Below are positions 54,971 to 63,528 of a stretch of 64,000 nt of DNA, in pieces. The DNA comes from Zoogloea sp041914405 (GTDB lineage: Bacteria > Pseudomonadota > Gammaproteobacteria > Burkholderiales > Rhodocyclaceae): positions 152,952 to 216,951 of the forward strand of contig NZ_JAYSDK010000004.1 in NCBI RefSeq assembly GCF_041914405.1. Direction: 5' to 3'. The notes beneath the pieces are model-generated. The model did no database searches. It was not told the origin of the DNA and saw only the letters and a program-made list of their open reading frames with translations. Position 1 is the first letter of the stretch; the number at the start of each line of letters is the position of its first letter. The translations under genes were made by a program, and so were the position numbers.

Positions 54971-55061
54971 GCGTGGGTCCGATCGGGGAATGAGGATAGT
55001 TCGACGCGTCCGGCCCCGCGATGGCGGGTACCGGTGAGGAATGATGAAGCCGCGTGGCCTG

Positions 55062-55829
55062 TCACGGCTTTGCGGCTTCGGCCGACTCCGCGGAACCGGC
55101 TCTGACGATCCGGGCGGCCTTTTCTTCGCGGATGCGGGTCCGGAAATTCTCGAGCTGGGCATCGAGGCGGGGCAGCAGGTCTTCCACTGCAAGGCGGAAA
55201 CCTTCGGCCCTTGCCTGGCGGGCGTCCTCGGACAGGATCACCCGCGGCGCGGTGCCCTTGACCTGGCTGGTGCCGGGGGCCCGGAACAGCAGGCTCCGGC
55301 TGGAGACATCGAAAACTGAGGCATCTACCAGGGTATTGACGTCGTACTGATTGCCGTTGATCAGGTAGGAGCCGACGATGGTCCAGTACAACAGCGAGAG
55401 GCGGTTGGTGTCGGTGAATTGGACCTGGTCATAGGACAGCAGCACCACCACGTCCACGTTGAACATCCGGGCGGCCTGTTCCAGATTGCCAAAACCGCCG
55501 CGGGAACGCAGGTAGTTGGATGGAATGGTCTCGATCTTGGCGATGTAGGGGCGGTTGGCGAAGGCCGCCTTGACCCGGTCGATGAGCTGGTTGCGGTCGC
55601 CTTCGCCGAGGTTGGAGTAATTGTCGCCCGGCACAAAGGCGATGCCGACCCATAGTGGTAGATGCAGTTCGGGCAGGCTCGGCTTGAGGGCCGGCTTGTC
55701 GCCCTGGGGATACAGGTATTCGACGACCGATCCGCGTTCGGCCGTGCGGTGCTGGTTGTTGAACCAGGATGCACAGCCGGCAAGCGCGGCGGACGACAGC
55801 ATGATCGCAATCCAACGGACAGGTTTCAT
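55062..55829 (-). CDS. Rhombotarget-type lipoprotein
   Basis: 255 residues with lipobox LAGC (Cys at about 19) in MKPVRWIAIMLSSAALAGC. The body (VEYLYPQGDKPALKP, PLWVGIAFVPGDN, IETIPSNYLRSRGGFGNLEQ, MFNVDVVVLLSYDQVQF, LLYWTIVGSYLI) resembles the family named rhombotarget lipoprotein. The usual C-terminal GlyGly-CTERM segment is not present; the chain ends in a charged Ala/Glu tail. It lies between aas and the LplT-PlsC fusion, 25 bases after aas. Function unknown. Confidence 0.68.
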   Translation of the reverse strand: MKPVRWIAIMLSSAALAGCASWFNNQHRTAERGSVVEYLYPQGDKPALKPSLPELHLPLWVGIAFVPGDNYSNLGEGDRNQLIDRVKAAFANRPYIAKIETIPSNYLRSRGGFGNLEQAARMFNVDVVVLLSYDQVQFTDTNRLSLLYWTIVGSYLINGNQYDVNTLVDASVFDVSSRSLLFRAPGTSQVKGTAPRVILSEDARQARAEGFRLAVEDLLPRLDAQLENFRTRIREEKAARIVRAGSAESAEAAKP

Positions 55830-55854
55830 CGGCGGACTCCTTCAAGCGTTTTGA

Positions 55855-57993
55855 TCAGGCCTGTTCGGCCCATTGTTTCAGGGTGACGTAGTCGATCTTG
55901 CCGGTGCCCAGCAGTGGCAGCGCTTCCACTGCGATGATCTGGCGTGGCACGGCGATCTCAGGCCAGCCGCTCTCGCGTGCGGCGGTCTGCAGGTGTTCCC
56001 GGGTCAGGCTCCTGTCCGTGGTGTACAGCAGGATGGTTTCGCCGCGGGCTGCGTCAGGGCGGGTTGAGGCTGCATGCTGGGCAGTGGGGGAGCTGCTATT
56101 GGCCAGTTTCTCGACGACTTCCAGCGACACCATTTCGCCGGCGACCTTGGCAAAACGCTTGATGCGCCCGACGATCTTCACAAAGCCATCCGTGTCGATA
56201 TCCACCACGTCACCGGTCTCGTACCAGCCGTCGCCCGCTGCCGATGCCGGAGCCTGCAGCACGCCAGGTGCTTCGACGCGCAAGTAGCCGGACATCAGGT
56301 TCGGGCATTTCACGTGCAACATGCCGCCACCCGGAATACCGGGGACCTCCACCAGCTTGTGCTGGACGCCGGGCAGGAACTGGCCGACGGTGCCACTGCG
56401 GAAGGCCATCGGCGTATTGACCGCCAGCACAGGGGCGGTTTCGGTCGCACCGTAGCCTTCGAAGATGCGGATGCCGAACTTCTCGAACCACAGGTCGCGC
56501 ACCGGTGTCGCCAGCTTTTCGGCACCGGCGATGACGTAGCGCAGGCGATAGAAATCGTAGGGGTGGGCGAACTTGGCGTAATTGCCAAGGAAGGTGCTGG
56601 TGCCCAGCAGCACGGTGCAGTTGCGGTCGTAGGCCAGTTCCGGAATCACCCGGTAGTGCAGTGGTGACGGATAGAGGAAGACCTTCGCGCCGCTCAACAC
56701 CGGCAGCAGCGCGCCAGCGGTGAGACCAAAGGAGTGGAACAGCGGCAGCGCATTGAGGATCTTGTCGTCGATCGACAGATCGACGACCGCGCGGATCTGC
56801 GCGACATTGGCCAGCAGGGCCCGGTGGGACAGCACGACGCCCTTCGGCTTGCCCTCCGAACCGGACGTGAACAACACCACTGCGGGATCCTCCGGCGATC
56901 CTGCAGGCAAGGCCGTGCGCGGGAAACGCAGCGCCCACAGCACCAGCCACAGCTTGTCGCCAAGGCTGATCGTCTCGCGCAGGTCCTCGAGGTAGATCAT
57001 CCGTACGTCGCGCAGCGCGGCCAGCTTGTCCCCCAGCTTGGCCTGCTCGATGAAGGTGCGGGAAGTTACGATGGTGCGGATCTGCGCCGCGGTGCAGGCG
57101 GTCTGCATGCCTTCCGTGCCGGCCGTGTAGTTGAGCATCGCGGCAACCCGGCGGTGGGCGGTCAGACCGAAGATCAGGCTGAGGGTGGCGGTAAGGTTGG
57201 GCAGCAGCAGGCCGACTGCTTCACTCTGCCGACTCTCCCGTGCCACCAGGCGGCCAAGGGCGAGGGCCATCTTGATCAGGTCGCCGTAGCTGTATTCGAT
57301 CTGCTTCAGGTCTTCGAGCAGACGGTGCTTACTTCCCTGGATGTCGGCCGCATCGAGGAGCGTCTCGAAAAGGGTCTGGTCGGGGCGGGTCGCGAAGATC
57401 AGTTCCTGCATCAGCTGACGCATAGCTTCGCCGGCCTTGCGCCGCCGTATGCGGGCAGTCGCGCCGTCGGGCATCGGCAGGTGGGTTGTCGGCTGGATGT
57501 TCAGCATGATTCGCGGAAACAACCGGCGCGGCACATGGGACGCGAGGCGCGAGAAATAGGTGCGGGAGGCGCCATCTATGCGGACCGGCAGGATCGTCGC
57601 GCCGGTCTTGGCTGCGACGAAGGCCGGACCATCGTAGGTCTTCATCAGACTGCCGGTCGTCGTGATGCGCCCTTCCGGGAAGATCACCACCGGACGCCCG
57701 CTCTCGATCAAGCGAATGACCTTCTTCATCGCCATCGGGCTGGTCGGGTCCACCGCGAGATAGTCCACCAGCGACAACGCCAGACGGAAGAACGGATTCT
57801 GCGCAATGCCGGTGTGCACGACGAATACGGGATTGAAGGGCAGAAACAGGCCGAGCAGCAGGCCGTCGAGGAAAGACTCATGGTTGGCGATGATCAGCAG
57901 GCGTTCATGTCGCTCTGCCGGAGTGCCGATGAGGCGGACGCGGAACAGCAACGCCGCAAGACTGCGAAGGATGGCCTTGATGAACGATCGCAT
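55855..57993 (-). CDS. aas: Bifunctional acyl-ACP synthetase / 2-acylglycerophosphoethanolamine acyltransferase
   Basis: 712 residues, close to E. coli Aas (719). N-terminal PlsC domain: IIANHESFLDGLLLG (HxxxxD, about residue 37) and VIFPEGRITTTG. C-terminal AMP-binding domain (about 230-712): VVLFTSGSEGKPKGVVLSH, EGYGATETAPVLAVN, YETGDVVDID and the catalytic Lys in LLGTGKIDYVTLK. It activates fatty acid on bound ACP and re-acylates lysophospholipids at the inner membrane. It follows arsR by 15 bases. Confidence 0.93.
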   Translation of the reverse strand: MRSFIKAILRSLAALLFRVRLIGTPAERHERLLIIANHESFLDGLLLGLFLPFNPVFVVHTGIAQNPFFRLALSLVDYLAVDPTSPMAMKKVIRLIESGRPVVIFPEGRITTTGSLMKTYDGPAFVAAKTGATILPVRIDGASRTYFSRLASHVPRRLFPRIMLNIQPTTHLPMPDGATARIRRRKAGEAMRQLMQELIFATRPDQTLFETLLDAADIQGSKHRLLEDLKQIEYSYGDLIKMALALGRLVARESRQSEAVGLLLPNLTATLSLIFGLTAHRRVAAMLNYTAGTEGMQTACTAAQIRTIVTSRTFIEQAKLGDKLAALRDVRMIYLEDLRETISLGDKLWLVLWALRFPRTALPAGSPEDPAVVLFTSGSEGKPKGVVLSHRALLANVAQIRAVVDLSIDDKILNALPLFHSFGLTAGALLPVLSGAKVFLYPSPLHYRVIPELAYDRNCTVLLGTSTFLGNYAKFAHPYDFYRLRYVIAGAEKLATPVRDLWFEKFGIRIFEGYGATETAPVLAVNTPMAFRSGTVGQFLPGVQHKLVEVPGIPGGGMLHVKCPNLMSGYLRVEAPGVLQAPASAAGDGWYETGDVVDIDTDGFVKIVGRIKRFAKVAGEMVSLEVVEKLANSSSPTAQHAASTRPDAARGETILLYTTDRSLTREHLQTAARESGWPEIAVPRQIIAVEALPLLGTGKIDYVTLKQWAEQA

Positions 57994-58008
57994 GGTGGTG
58001 GGAATGGC

Positions 58009-58320
58009 TCAGAGGTTGGTGGAGAGGTAGTCCAGCACGGTGCCGAGGGTGTCCTGCAGATATGCCTTATTCACATGGAAGTAGATTTCCTTGCCCTCCC
58101 GCTCGGCGATCAGTACCCCGGATTCCCGCAGGACCTTCAGATGGTGGGATACCGTCGAGCGCGCCAAGGTGGACACTTCGGCGATCTGGCCGACGTTGAG
58201 GCGTTCGCCGGGCTCGAAAGTCAGCAGGATGCGCTGCCGGTGTTCGTCACCCAGTGCGGTGAATACGGCGGATATTTCACGCCACTCTTCAGGGATGGCG
58301 CGGGAGTAGTTGTTTTTCAT
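58009..58320 (-). CDS. ArsR-family transcriptional regulator
   Basis: 103 residues; winged helix with recognition helix STLARSTVSHHLKVLRESGV and wing EREGKEIYFHV. It contains no Cys at all, so it cannot be a classical arsenic/cadmium sensor. It heads the seven-gene lipid operon. Start 58320 is preferred; a frame 12 codons longer would place the perfect operator palindrome inside the gene. Confidence 0.88.
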   Translation of the reverse strand: MKNNYSRAIPEEWREISAVFTALGDEHRQRILLTFEPGERLNVGQIAEVSTLARSTVSHHLKVLRESGVLIAEREGKEIYFHVNKAYLQDTLGTVLDYLSTNL

Positions 58321-58339
58321 ATCGATAATGATCGATATG
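58318..58339. promoter_or_regulatory. Putative ArsR-type operator
   Basis: Perfect palindrome: CATATCGAT, four-base spacer AATG, ATCGATATG. It abuts the arsR start codon, so the regulator likely represses its own operon. Confidence 0.75.
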
Positions 58340-58507
58340 TTTTTGGAATTTGTCAATGAATGGAGTGATGAAAAACGAAATTCGTGAAACAGGTCAAATG
58401 GATGCTGCGCCGCCGCGAGGATTGACTTGGCTGCGGTTAACCCCTATCATCCGCATGTTTTTCGTACGGCGGACGGCGCAACACCCGACGTGCCACGCAG
58501 AGAGCCA

Positions 58508-58849
58508 ATGTTAAAAGCGGTATTCCTGCAGATAGGCGCGACGATTCTGGCGACATTGATCGCTGGAGCATTTTCAGGGGTGCGCGGTGCGTTGTCGGCG
58601 GCGTTGGGAGGCGCAGCCTGTGTTCTTCCCAATTTGTTTTTCGCCCTGCGTCTGCACGCGGTTTCTAAGCGTCCAGCAGCGTCGTACCCGCTTGCGTTTT
58701 TTGTTGGCGAGTTCTTTAAGATCGCGTCAACCGTAGGATTGTTGGCGACCGTTCGACTCGTGTATCCAGACGTCCATTGGTTGGCGTTGTTTCTCGGGTT
58801 GGTCGTGGCGCTGAAGGCGAATTTATTTGCATTTTTGGTGAAGACCTGA
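58508..58849 (+). CDS. atpI: ATP synthase accessory protein I
   Basis: 113 residues with four hydrophobic segments, matching the AtpI layout (LIAGAFSGVRGALSAALGGA; GEFFKIASTVGLLATVRLVY). AtpI assists assembly of the c ring. The ATG at 58508 lies two bases short of the atpB start by spacing at its 3' end (stop 58849, atpB 58852). The 187-base gap before it (58321-58507) should hold the atp promoter. Confidence 0.88.
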   Translation: MLKAVFLQIGATILATLIAGAFSGVRGALSAALGGAACVLPNLFFALRLHAVSKRPAASYPLAFFVGEFFKIASTVGLLATVRLVYPDVHWLALFLGLVVALKANLFAFLVKT

Positions 58850-58851
58850 CC

Positions 58852-59694
58852 ATGAGCACTGGCCACGAAGCACATGCCCCGTCCGCGGGTGAATACATCG
58901 TCCACCACTTGACCCACTTCAATTCGACTGGTCACGCCCAGAGCGCGATCATCGACTGGAGCGTGTGGAACGTCGATACCCTGTTTTTCTCCATCGGTCT
59001 TGGCATCGTCACGCTGCTGATCCTGATCAAGGCCGCTTCCGGCGCCACCTCCGGCGTTCCCGGTCGTTTCCAGGCCGCTATCGAAATCCTCGTCGAGATG
59101 GTTGCCGACCAGGCCAAGGGTATCGTGCATAGCGCCGAATCCCGCAAGTTCGTTGCTCCCGTTGCCCTGACCGTGTTCTTCTGGATCTTCCTGATGAACT
59201 CGATGGACTTCCTGCCGGTTGATCTGCTGCCCAAGATCTGGGCGCTGATTTCCGGTGATGAGCATGCCTTCCTGCGTGTCGTTCCGACTGCCGACCTGAA
59301 TGGCACCCTTGGTATGTCCATCGGCGTGCTGCTTATCTGCCTGTACTACAACATCAAGATCAAGGGTTTTGGCGGCTGGGTACATGAGCTCTTCACTGCG
59401 CCTTTCGGTTCCCACCCGCTGCTGTATCCGATCAATTTCCTGATGCAGATGATCGAATTCCTGGCCAAGACCGTTTCCCACGGCATGCGACTGTTCGGCA
59501 ACATGTACGCCGGTGAGTTGGTCTTCATGCTGATCGCGCTGATGGGCGGTACCGCTACCGTCTTCGGTTTCCTCGGCCATGTGGTCGCCGGTTCCATCTG
59601 GGCCGTCTTCCATATCCTGATCGTTGCCCTGCAGGCTTTCATCTTCATGATGCTGACCCTGGTGTATATCGGCCAGGCCCACGAAAGCCACTAA
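58852..59694 (+). CDS. atpB: ATP synthase F0 subunit a
   Basis: 280 residues, five to six membrane helices. The essential Arg is in GMRLFGNMYAGELVF (about residue 222), flanked by the Gln/His-containing last helix FHILIVALQAFIFMML. It forms the proton half-channels against the c ring. Start at 58852; frames open further upstream overlap atpI. Confidence 0.96.
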   Translation: MSTGHEAHAPSAGEYIVHHLTHFNSTGHAQSAIIDWSVWNVDTLFFSIGLGIVTLLILIKAASGATSGVPGRFQAAIEILVEMVADQAKGIVHSAESRKFVAPVALTVFFWIFLMNSMDFLPVDLLPKIWALISGDEHAFLRVVPTADLNGTLGMSIGVLLICLYYNIKIKGFGGWVHELFTAPFGSHPLLYPINFLMQMIEFLAKTVSHGMRLFGNMYAGELVFMLIALMGGTATVFGFLGHVVAGSIWAVFHILIVALQAFIFMMLTLVYIGQAHESH

Positions 59695-59765
59695 GCAGTC
59701 CCGGTTTCAAGTTTCAATTTGCAGTTTTAGTTTCAATTTAAATCATCTCAACTAAAGGAGTCGTC

Positions 59766-60011
59766 ATGGAACACGTTCTTGGTTTTGTTGCTCTGGCCGC
59801 TGGTCTGATCATTGGTCTGGGTGCTATCGGTGCCTGTATCGGTATCGGCATCATGGGTAGCAAGTACCTCGAAGCATCCGCCCGTCAGCCCGAACTGATG
59901 AACGCTCTGCAGACCAAGATGTTCCTGCTGGCCGGTCTGATCGACGCTGCGTTCCTGATCGGCGTCGGTATCGCCATGATGTTTGCGTTCGCCAACCCGT
60001 TCAAGATCTAA
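59766..60011 (+). CDS. atpE: ATP synthase F0 subunit c
   Basis: 81 residues, two-helix hairpin. The ion-binding residue is Asp60 in LLAGLIDAAFLIG; the loop ARQPE is intact. The absence of the Na+-site Gln/Glu/Thr pattern favours protons. AAAGGAG precedes the ATG. Confidence 0.97.
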   Translation: MEHVLGFVALAAGLIIGLGAIGACIGIGIMGSKYLEASARQPELMNALQTKMFLLAGLIDAAFLIGVGIAMMFAFANPFKI

Positions 60012-60046
60012 GTTTCGCGGTTCAACCTGACTAAAGGAAGATTACC

Positions 60047-60520
60047 GTGAATTTGAACGCAACCCTGGTAGCCCAGCTCGTTGTGTTCTTCATTCTGGCG
60101 TGGGTCACGATGAAGTTCGTGTGGCCCCCCATTGTGAAGGCACTCGATGAGCGCGCGAAGAAGATCGCCGACGGGCTGGCGGCTGCGGACAAGGCGAAGA
60201 GCGATCTCGCTCATGCCGAGAAGAAAGTCGTTGAAGAGCTGCGCAAGGCCCGCGAGTCCGCTACGGACGTCCGTGCCTCTGCTGAAAAGCAGGCTGCTTC
60301 CTTCCTCGATGAAGCTCGCGCCGAAGCCGCCCGTATCATTGCCCAGGCTCGTGAAGCCGCCGAAGCCGAAGCCGGTGTCGCTGCTCAACGCGCCAAGGAA
60401 GCCCTGCGTGATCAGGTCGCCCAACTCGCCGTCGCTGGCGCCGAGAAGATTCTCCGCAAGGAAATCAACGCTCAGGCCCACGCCGATCTGCTGGCCAACC
60501 TGAAACAGGAACTTCAATAA
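60047..60520 (+). CDS. atpF: ATP synthase F0 subunit b
   Basis: 157 residues: one N-terminal membrane helix (about 5-25) and a long charged helix forming the peripheral stalk. The start is GTG at 60047 with AAAGGAAG upstream. Confidence 0.96.
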   Translation: MNLNATLVAQLVVFFILAWVTMKFVWPPIVKALDERAKKIADGLAAADKAKSDLAHAEKKVVEELRKARESATDVRASAEKQAASFLDEARAEAARIIAQAREAAEAEAGVAAQRAKEALRDQVAQLAVAGAEKILRKEINAQAHADLLANLKQELQ

Positions 60521-60523
60521 GCC

Positions 60524-61060
60524 ATGGCCGAGAACGTCACCATCGCACGCCCCTATGCTGAAGCGGCATTTCAGCTCGCTTCCGCGGGCAACGCGCTGGG
60601 GCCTTGGTCGGAAGCACTTGATCGTCTGGCTACCGTAGCCAGCGATGCGCAAATGCGGGATTGCATCGCCGATCCCAAGCTCCTGCCGGAACAACTGGCA
60701 GGGCTTTTCCTCGATGTCGCCGGCGCCGGACTGTCTGCCGAACAGCAGAACTACGTCCGCGTCCTGGTTGAGAACGAGCGTCTGCAAGTGCTTCCCGAGA
60801 TCCGTGACCTGTTCGTTGAACTCAAGAACGAACACGAAGGTGTCAAGGAGGCGAACATTACCTCCGCCTTCCCGATGGACGATGCCACGCTGAACGCACT
60901 GGTTGCCGACCTTGAAGCCCGCTTCAAGGCCAAGCTCAATGTGACCGTCAGCGTCGACCCCGAATTGATTGGTGGGGTAAAGATCGCCGTTGGGGATGAA
61001 GTCATCGACGCCTCGGTCCGCGGCAAGCTCGCGAACATGGCCGCCGCGCTAAAGAACTAG
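60524..61060 (+). CDS. atpH: ATP synthase F1 subunit delta
   Basis: 178 residues; N-terminal TIARPYAEAAFQLA and C-terminal PELIGGVKIAVGDEVIDASVRGKL are the OSCP/delta signature. It joins the stalk to the F1 head. It starts three bases after the atpF stop. Confidence 0.96.
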   Translation: MAENVTIARPYAEAAFQLASAGNALGPWSEALDRLATVASDAQMRDCIADPKLLPEQLAGLFLDVAGAGLSAEQQNYVRVLVENERLQVLPEIRDLFVELKNEHEGVKEANITSAFPMDDATLNALVADLEARFKAKLNVTVSVDPELIGGVKIAVGDEVIDASVRGKLANMAAALKN

Positions 61061-61071
61061 GAGCATAAGCA

Positions 61072-62610
61072 ATGCAACTCAACCCCTCTGAAATCAGTGA
61101 CCTGATCAAGAGTCGGATTCAGAACCTGCAGCTGTCCGCGAATGCCCGCACCGAGGGTACCGTGGTTTCAGTGACCGACGGTATCTGCCGTATCCACGGC
61201 CTCTCCGATGCCATGCAGGGCGAAATGCTGGAATTCCCCGGCAACGTTTTCGGCCTCGCCATGAACCTCGAGCGCGACTCCGTCGGCGCCGTGGTGCTGG
61301 GTGAGTACGAAGGCATTTCCGAAGGCGACACCGTCAAGTGCACCGGTCGCATTCTGGAAGTTCCCGTTGGTCCCGAACTGGTTGGCCGCGTGGTCAACTC
61401 CCTGGGCCAGCCGATCGACGGCAAGGGCCCGATCAACGCTAAGGTCACCGAGCCGATCGAAAAGGTTGCTCCGGGCGTGATCTGGCGTAAGTCGGTTTCC
61501 CAGCCGGTGCAAACCGGTCTGAAGTCCGTCGATTCCATGGTTCCCGTCGGTCGTGGTCAGCGTGAGCTGATCATCGGCGACCGTCAGACCGGTAAGACTG
61601 CCGTTGCGGTTGATGCGATCATCAACCAAAAGGGCGAAAACATGATTTGTATCTACGTTGCGGTCGGTCAGAAGGCTTCGACCATCGCCAACGTGGTTCG
61701 CAAGCTGGAAGAAAACGGCGCTCTGGAATACACGATCGTCGTTGCCGCTACCGCTTCCGAGTCCGCCGCGATGCAATACATCGCTCCGTACTCCGGCTGC
61801 ACCATGGGCGAATACTTCCGCGATCGCGGTCAAGATGCCCTGATCGTTTATGACGATCTGACCAAGCAGGCTTGGGCCTACCGTCAGGTGTCCCTGCTGC
61901 TGCGTCGTCCTCCCGGCCGTGAAGCCTACCCCGGCGACGTGTTCTACCTGCACTCCCGTCTGCTCGAGCGCGCTGCTCGTGTGTCCGAGGAGTACGTCGA
62001 GCAATACACGAAGGGTGAAGTCAAGGGCAAGACCGGTTCTCTGACCGCTCTCCCCGTGATCGAAACCCAGGCCGGCGACGTTTCCGCGTTCGTTCCGACC
62101 AACGTGATCTCGATTACCGACGGCCAGATCTTCCTGGAAACCGACCTCTTCAACGCTGGTATCCGTCCCGCTATCAACGCGGGTATCTCGGTGTCCCGCG
62201 TCGGTGGCGCTGCCCAGACCAAGATCATCAAGAAGCTCGGCGGCGGTGTGCGTCTGGCCCTTGCCCAGTACCGTGAGCTGGCTGCGTTCGCGCAGTTCGC
62301 TTCCGATCTGGACGAAGCCACCCGCAAGCAGCTCGAGCGCGGTCGCTTGGTTACGGAACTGATGAAGCAGCAGCAATACGCCCCGCTGTCGGTTTCCGAA
62401 ATGGCGATCACTCTGTTCGCGGTCGACAAGGGTGCTTTCGACGATGTCGAAGTCAAGCGCGCTCTGGCCTGCGAAGCCGCAATGCACCAGTACGTTAAGA
62501 CCAAGGCCGCCGATCTGGTTGCCAAGATCGAAGCGACCAAGGACCTCGACGCCGAAGGCAACAAGCAACTCGCCGCCGTCATCGAAGAGTTCAAGAAGAG
62601 CTGGGCTTAA
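61072..62610 (+). CDS. atpA: ATP synthase F1 subunit alpha
   Basis: 512 residues. Non-catalytic nucleotide site Walker A GDRQTGKTAV (about 169-178) and the family signature PAINAGISVSRVGG. Eleven bases separate it from atpH. Codon use shifts to GGT/CGT, typical of highly expressed genes. Confidence 0.98.
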   Translation: MQLNPSEISDLIKSRIQNLQLSANARTEGTVVSVTDGICRIHGLSDAMQGEMLEFPGNVFGLAMNLERDSVGAVVLGEYEGISEGDTVKCTGRILEVPVGPELVGRVVNSLGQPIDGKGPINAKVTEPIEKVAPGVIWRKSVSQPVQTGLKSVDSMVPVGRGQRELIIGDRQTGKTAVAVDAIINQKGENMICIYVAVGQKASTIANVVRKLEENGALEYTIVVAATASESAAMQYIAPYSGCTMGEYFRDRGQDALIVYDDLTKQAWAYRQVSLLLRRPPGREAYPGDVFYLHSRLLERAARVSEEYVEQYTKGEVKGKTGSLTALPVIETQAGDVSAFVPTNVISITDGQIFLETDLFNAGIRPAINAGISVSRVGGAAQTKIIKKLGGGVRLALAQYRELAAFAQFASDLDEATRKQLERGRLVTELMKQQQYAPLSVSEMAITLFAVDKGAFDDVEVKRALACEAAMHQYVKTKAADLVAKIEATKDLDAEGNKQLAAVIEEFKKSWA

Positions 62611-62631
62611 CGCGGGCATACGGAGAGCAAT

Positions 62632-63501
62632 ATGGCTAGCGGCAAAGAGATCCGTAACAAGATCAAGAGTGTCCAGAACACTAAAAAGATCACCAAGGCC
62701 ATGGAGATGGTCGCAGCGTCCAAGATGCGTAAAGCTCAGGACCGCATGCGTGCAGCCCGTCCCTACGCCGAGAAGATCCGCCGTCTCGCCGCGAATCTGT
62801 CTGCAGCCAACATCACCGACTACAAGCATCCGTTCCTCGTCAAAAAGGACAATGCCAAGCGTGTGGGGCTGATCGTCGTCACGACCGACAAGGGTCTGTG
62901 CGGCGGCCTCAACACCAACACTCTGCGTGTCGGGTTGAATGCGCTCAAAAATTGGGAAAGCACGGGTGTCTCCGACATCCGCGTGACCGCCATCGGCAAC
63001 AAGGGGCTGGGTTTCATGCAGCGCCTTGGTGCCAAGGTGGTTTCGCACGTCACCCAGCTCGGGGATACCCCCCACCTGGAAAAGCTGATCGGGCCCGTCA
63101 AGGTCATGATCGATGCCTTCCAGAATGGCGAGCTGGACGAGGTGCACATTGTTTACTCCCGCTTCATCAATACGATGAAGCAGGAACCCCAGCTTGAGCA
63201 GCTTCTCCCGCTGACCGGCGAGCGTCTCGGTACCCCGGAAGGGACCTGGGACTACCTCTACGAGCCGGACGCGCAGGTGGTGATCGACGAACTCCTGGTG
63301 CGCTATGTCGAAGCGCTGGTGTACCAGGCTGTCGCCGAGAACATGGCGTCCGAACAGAGTGCCCGGATGGTGGCGATGAAGGCAGCCTCCGACAACGCAG
63401 GGAACGTGATTGGCGAACTGCAACTGGTCTACAACAAGACCCGTCAGGCAGCGATCACCAAGGAACTGTCGGAAATTGTCGGCGGCGCAGCCGCGGTGTA
63501 A
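62632..63501 (+). CDS. atpG: ATP synthase F1 subunit gamma
   Basis: 289 residues. N-terminal coiled coil (GKEIRNKIKSVQNTKKITKA), VTTDKGLCGGLNTN core and C-terminal helix with ELQLVYNKTRQAAITKELSEIV. It is the rotating central shaft. Confidence 0.97.
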   Translation: MASGKEIRNKIKSVQNTKKITKAMEMVAASKMRKAQDRMRAARPYAEKIRRLAANLSAANITDYKHPFLVKKDNAKRVGLIVVTTDKGLCGGLNTNTLRVGLNALKNWESTGVSDIRVTAIGNKGLGFMQRLGAKVVSHVTQLGDTPHLEKLIGPVKVMIDAFQNGELDEVHIVYSRFINTMKQEPQLEQLLPLTGERLGTPEGTWDYLYEPDAQVVIDELLVRYVEALVYQAVAENMASEQSARMVAMKAASDNAGNVIGELQLVYNKTRQAAITKELSEIVGGAAAV

Positions 63502-63528
63502 CGGTTTAACAAGTTTGGGGAAACGACG

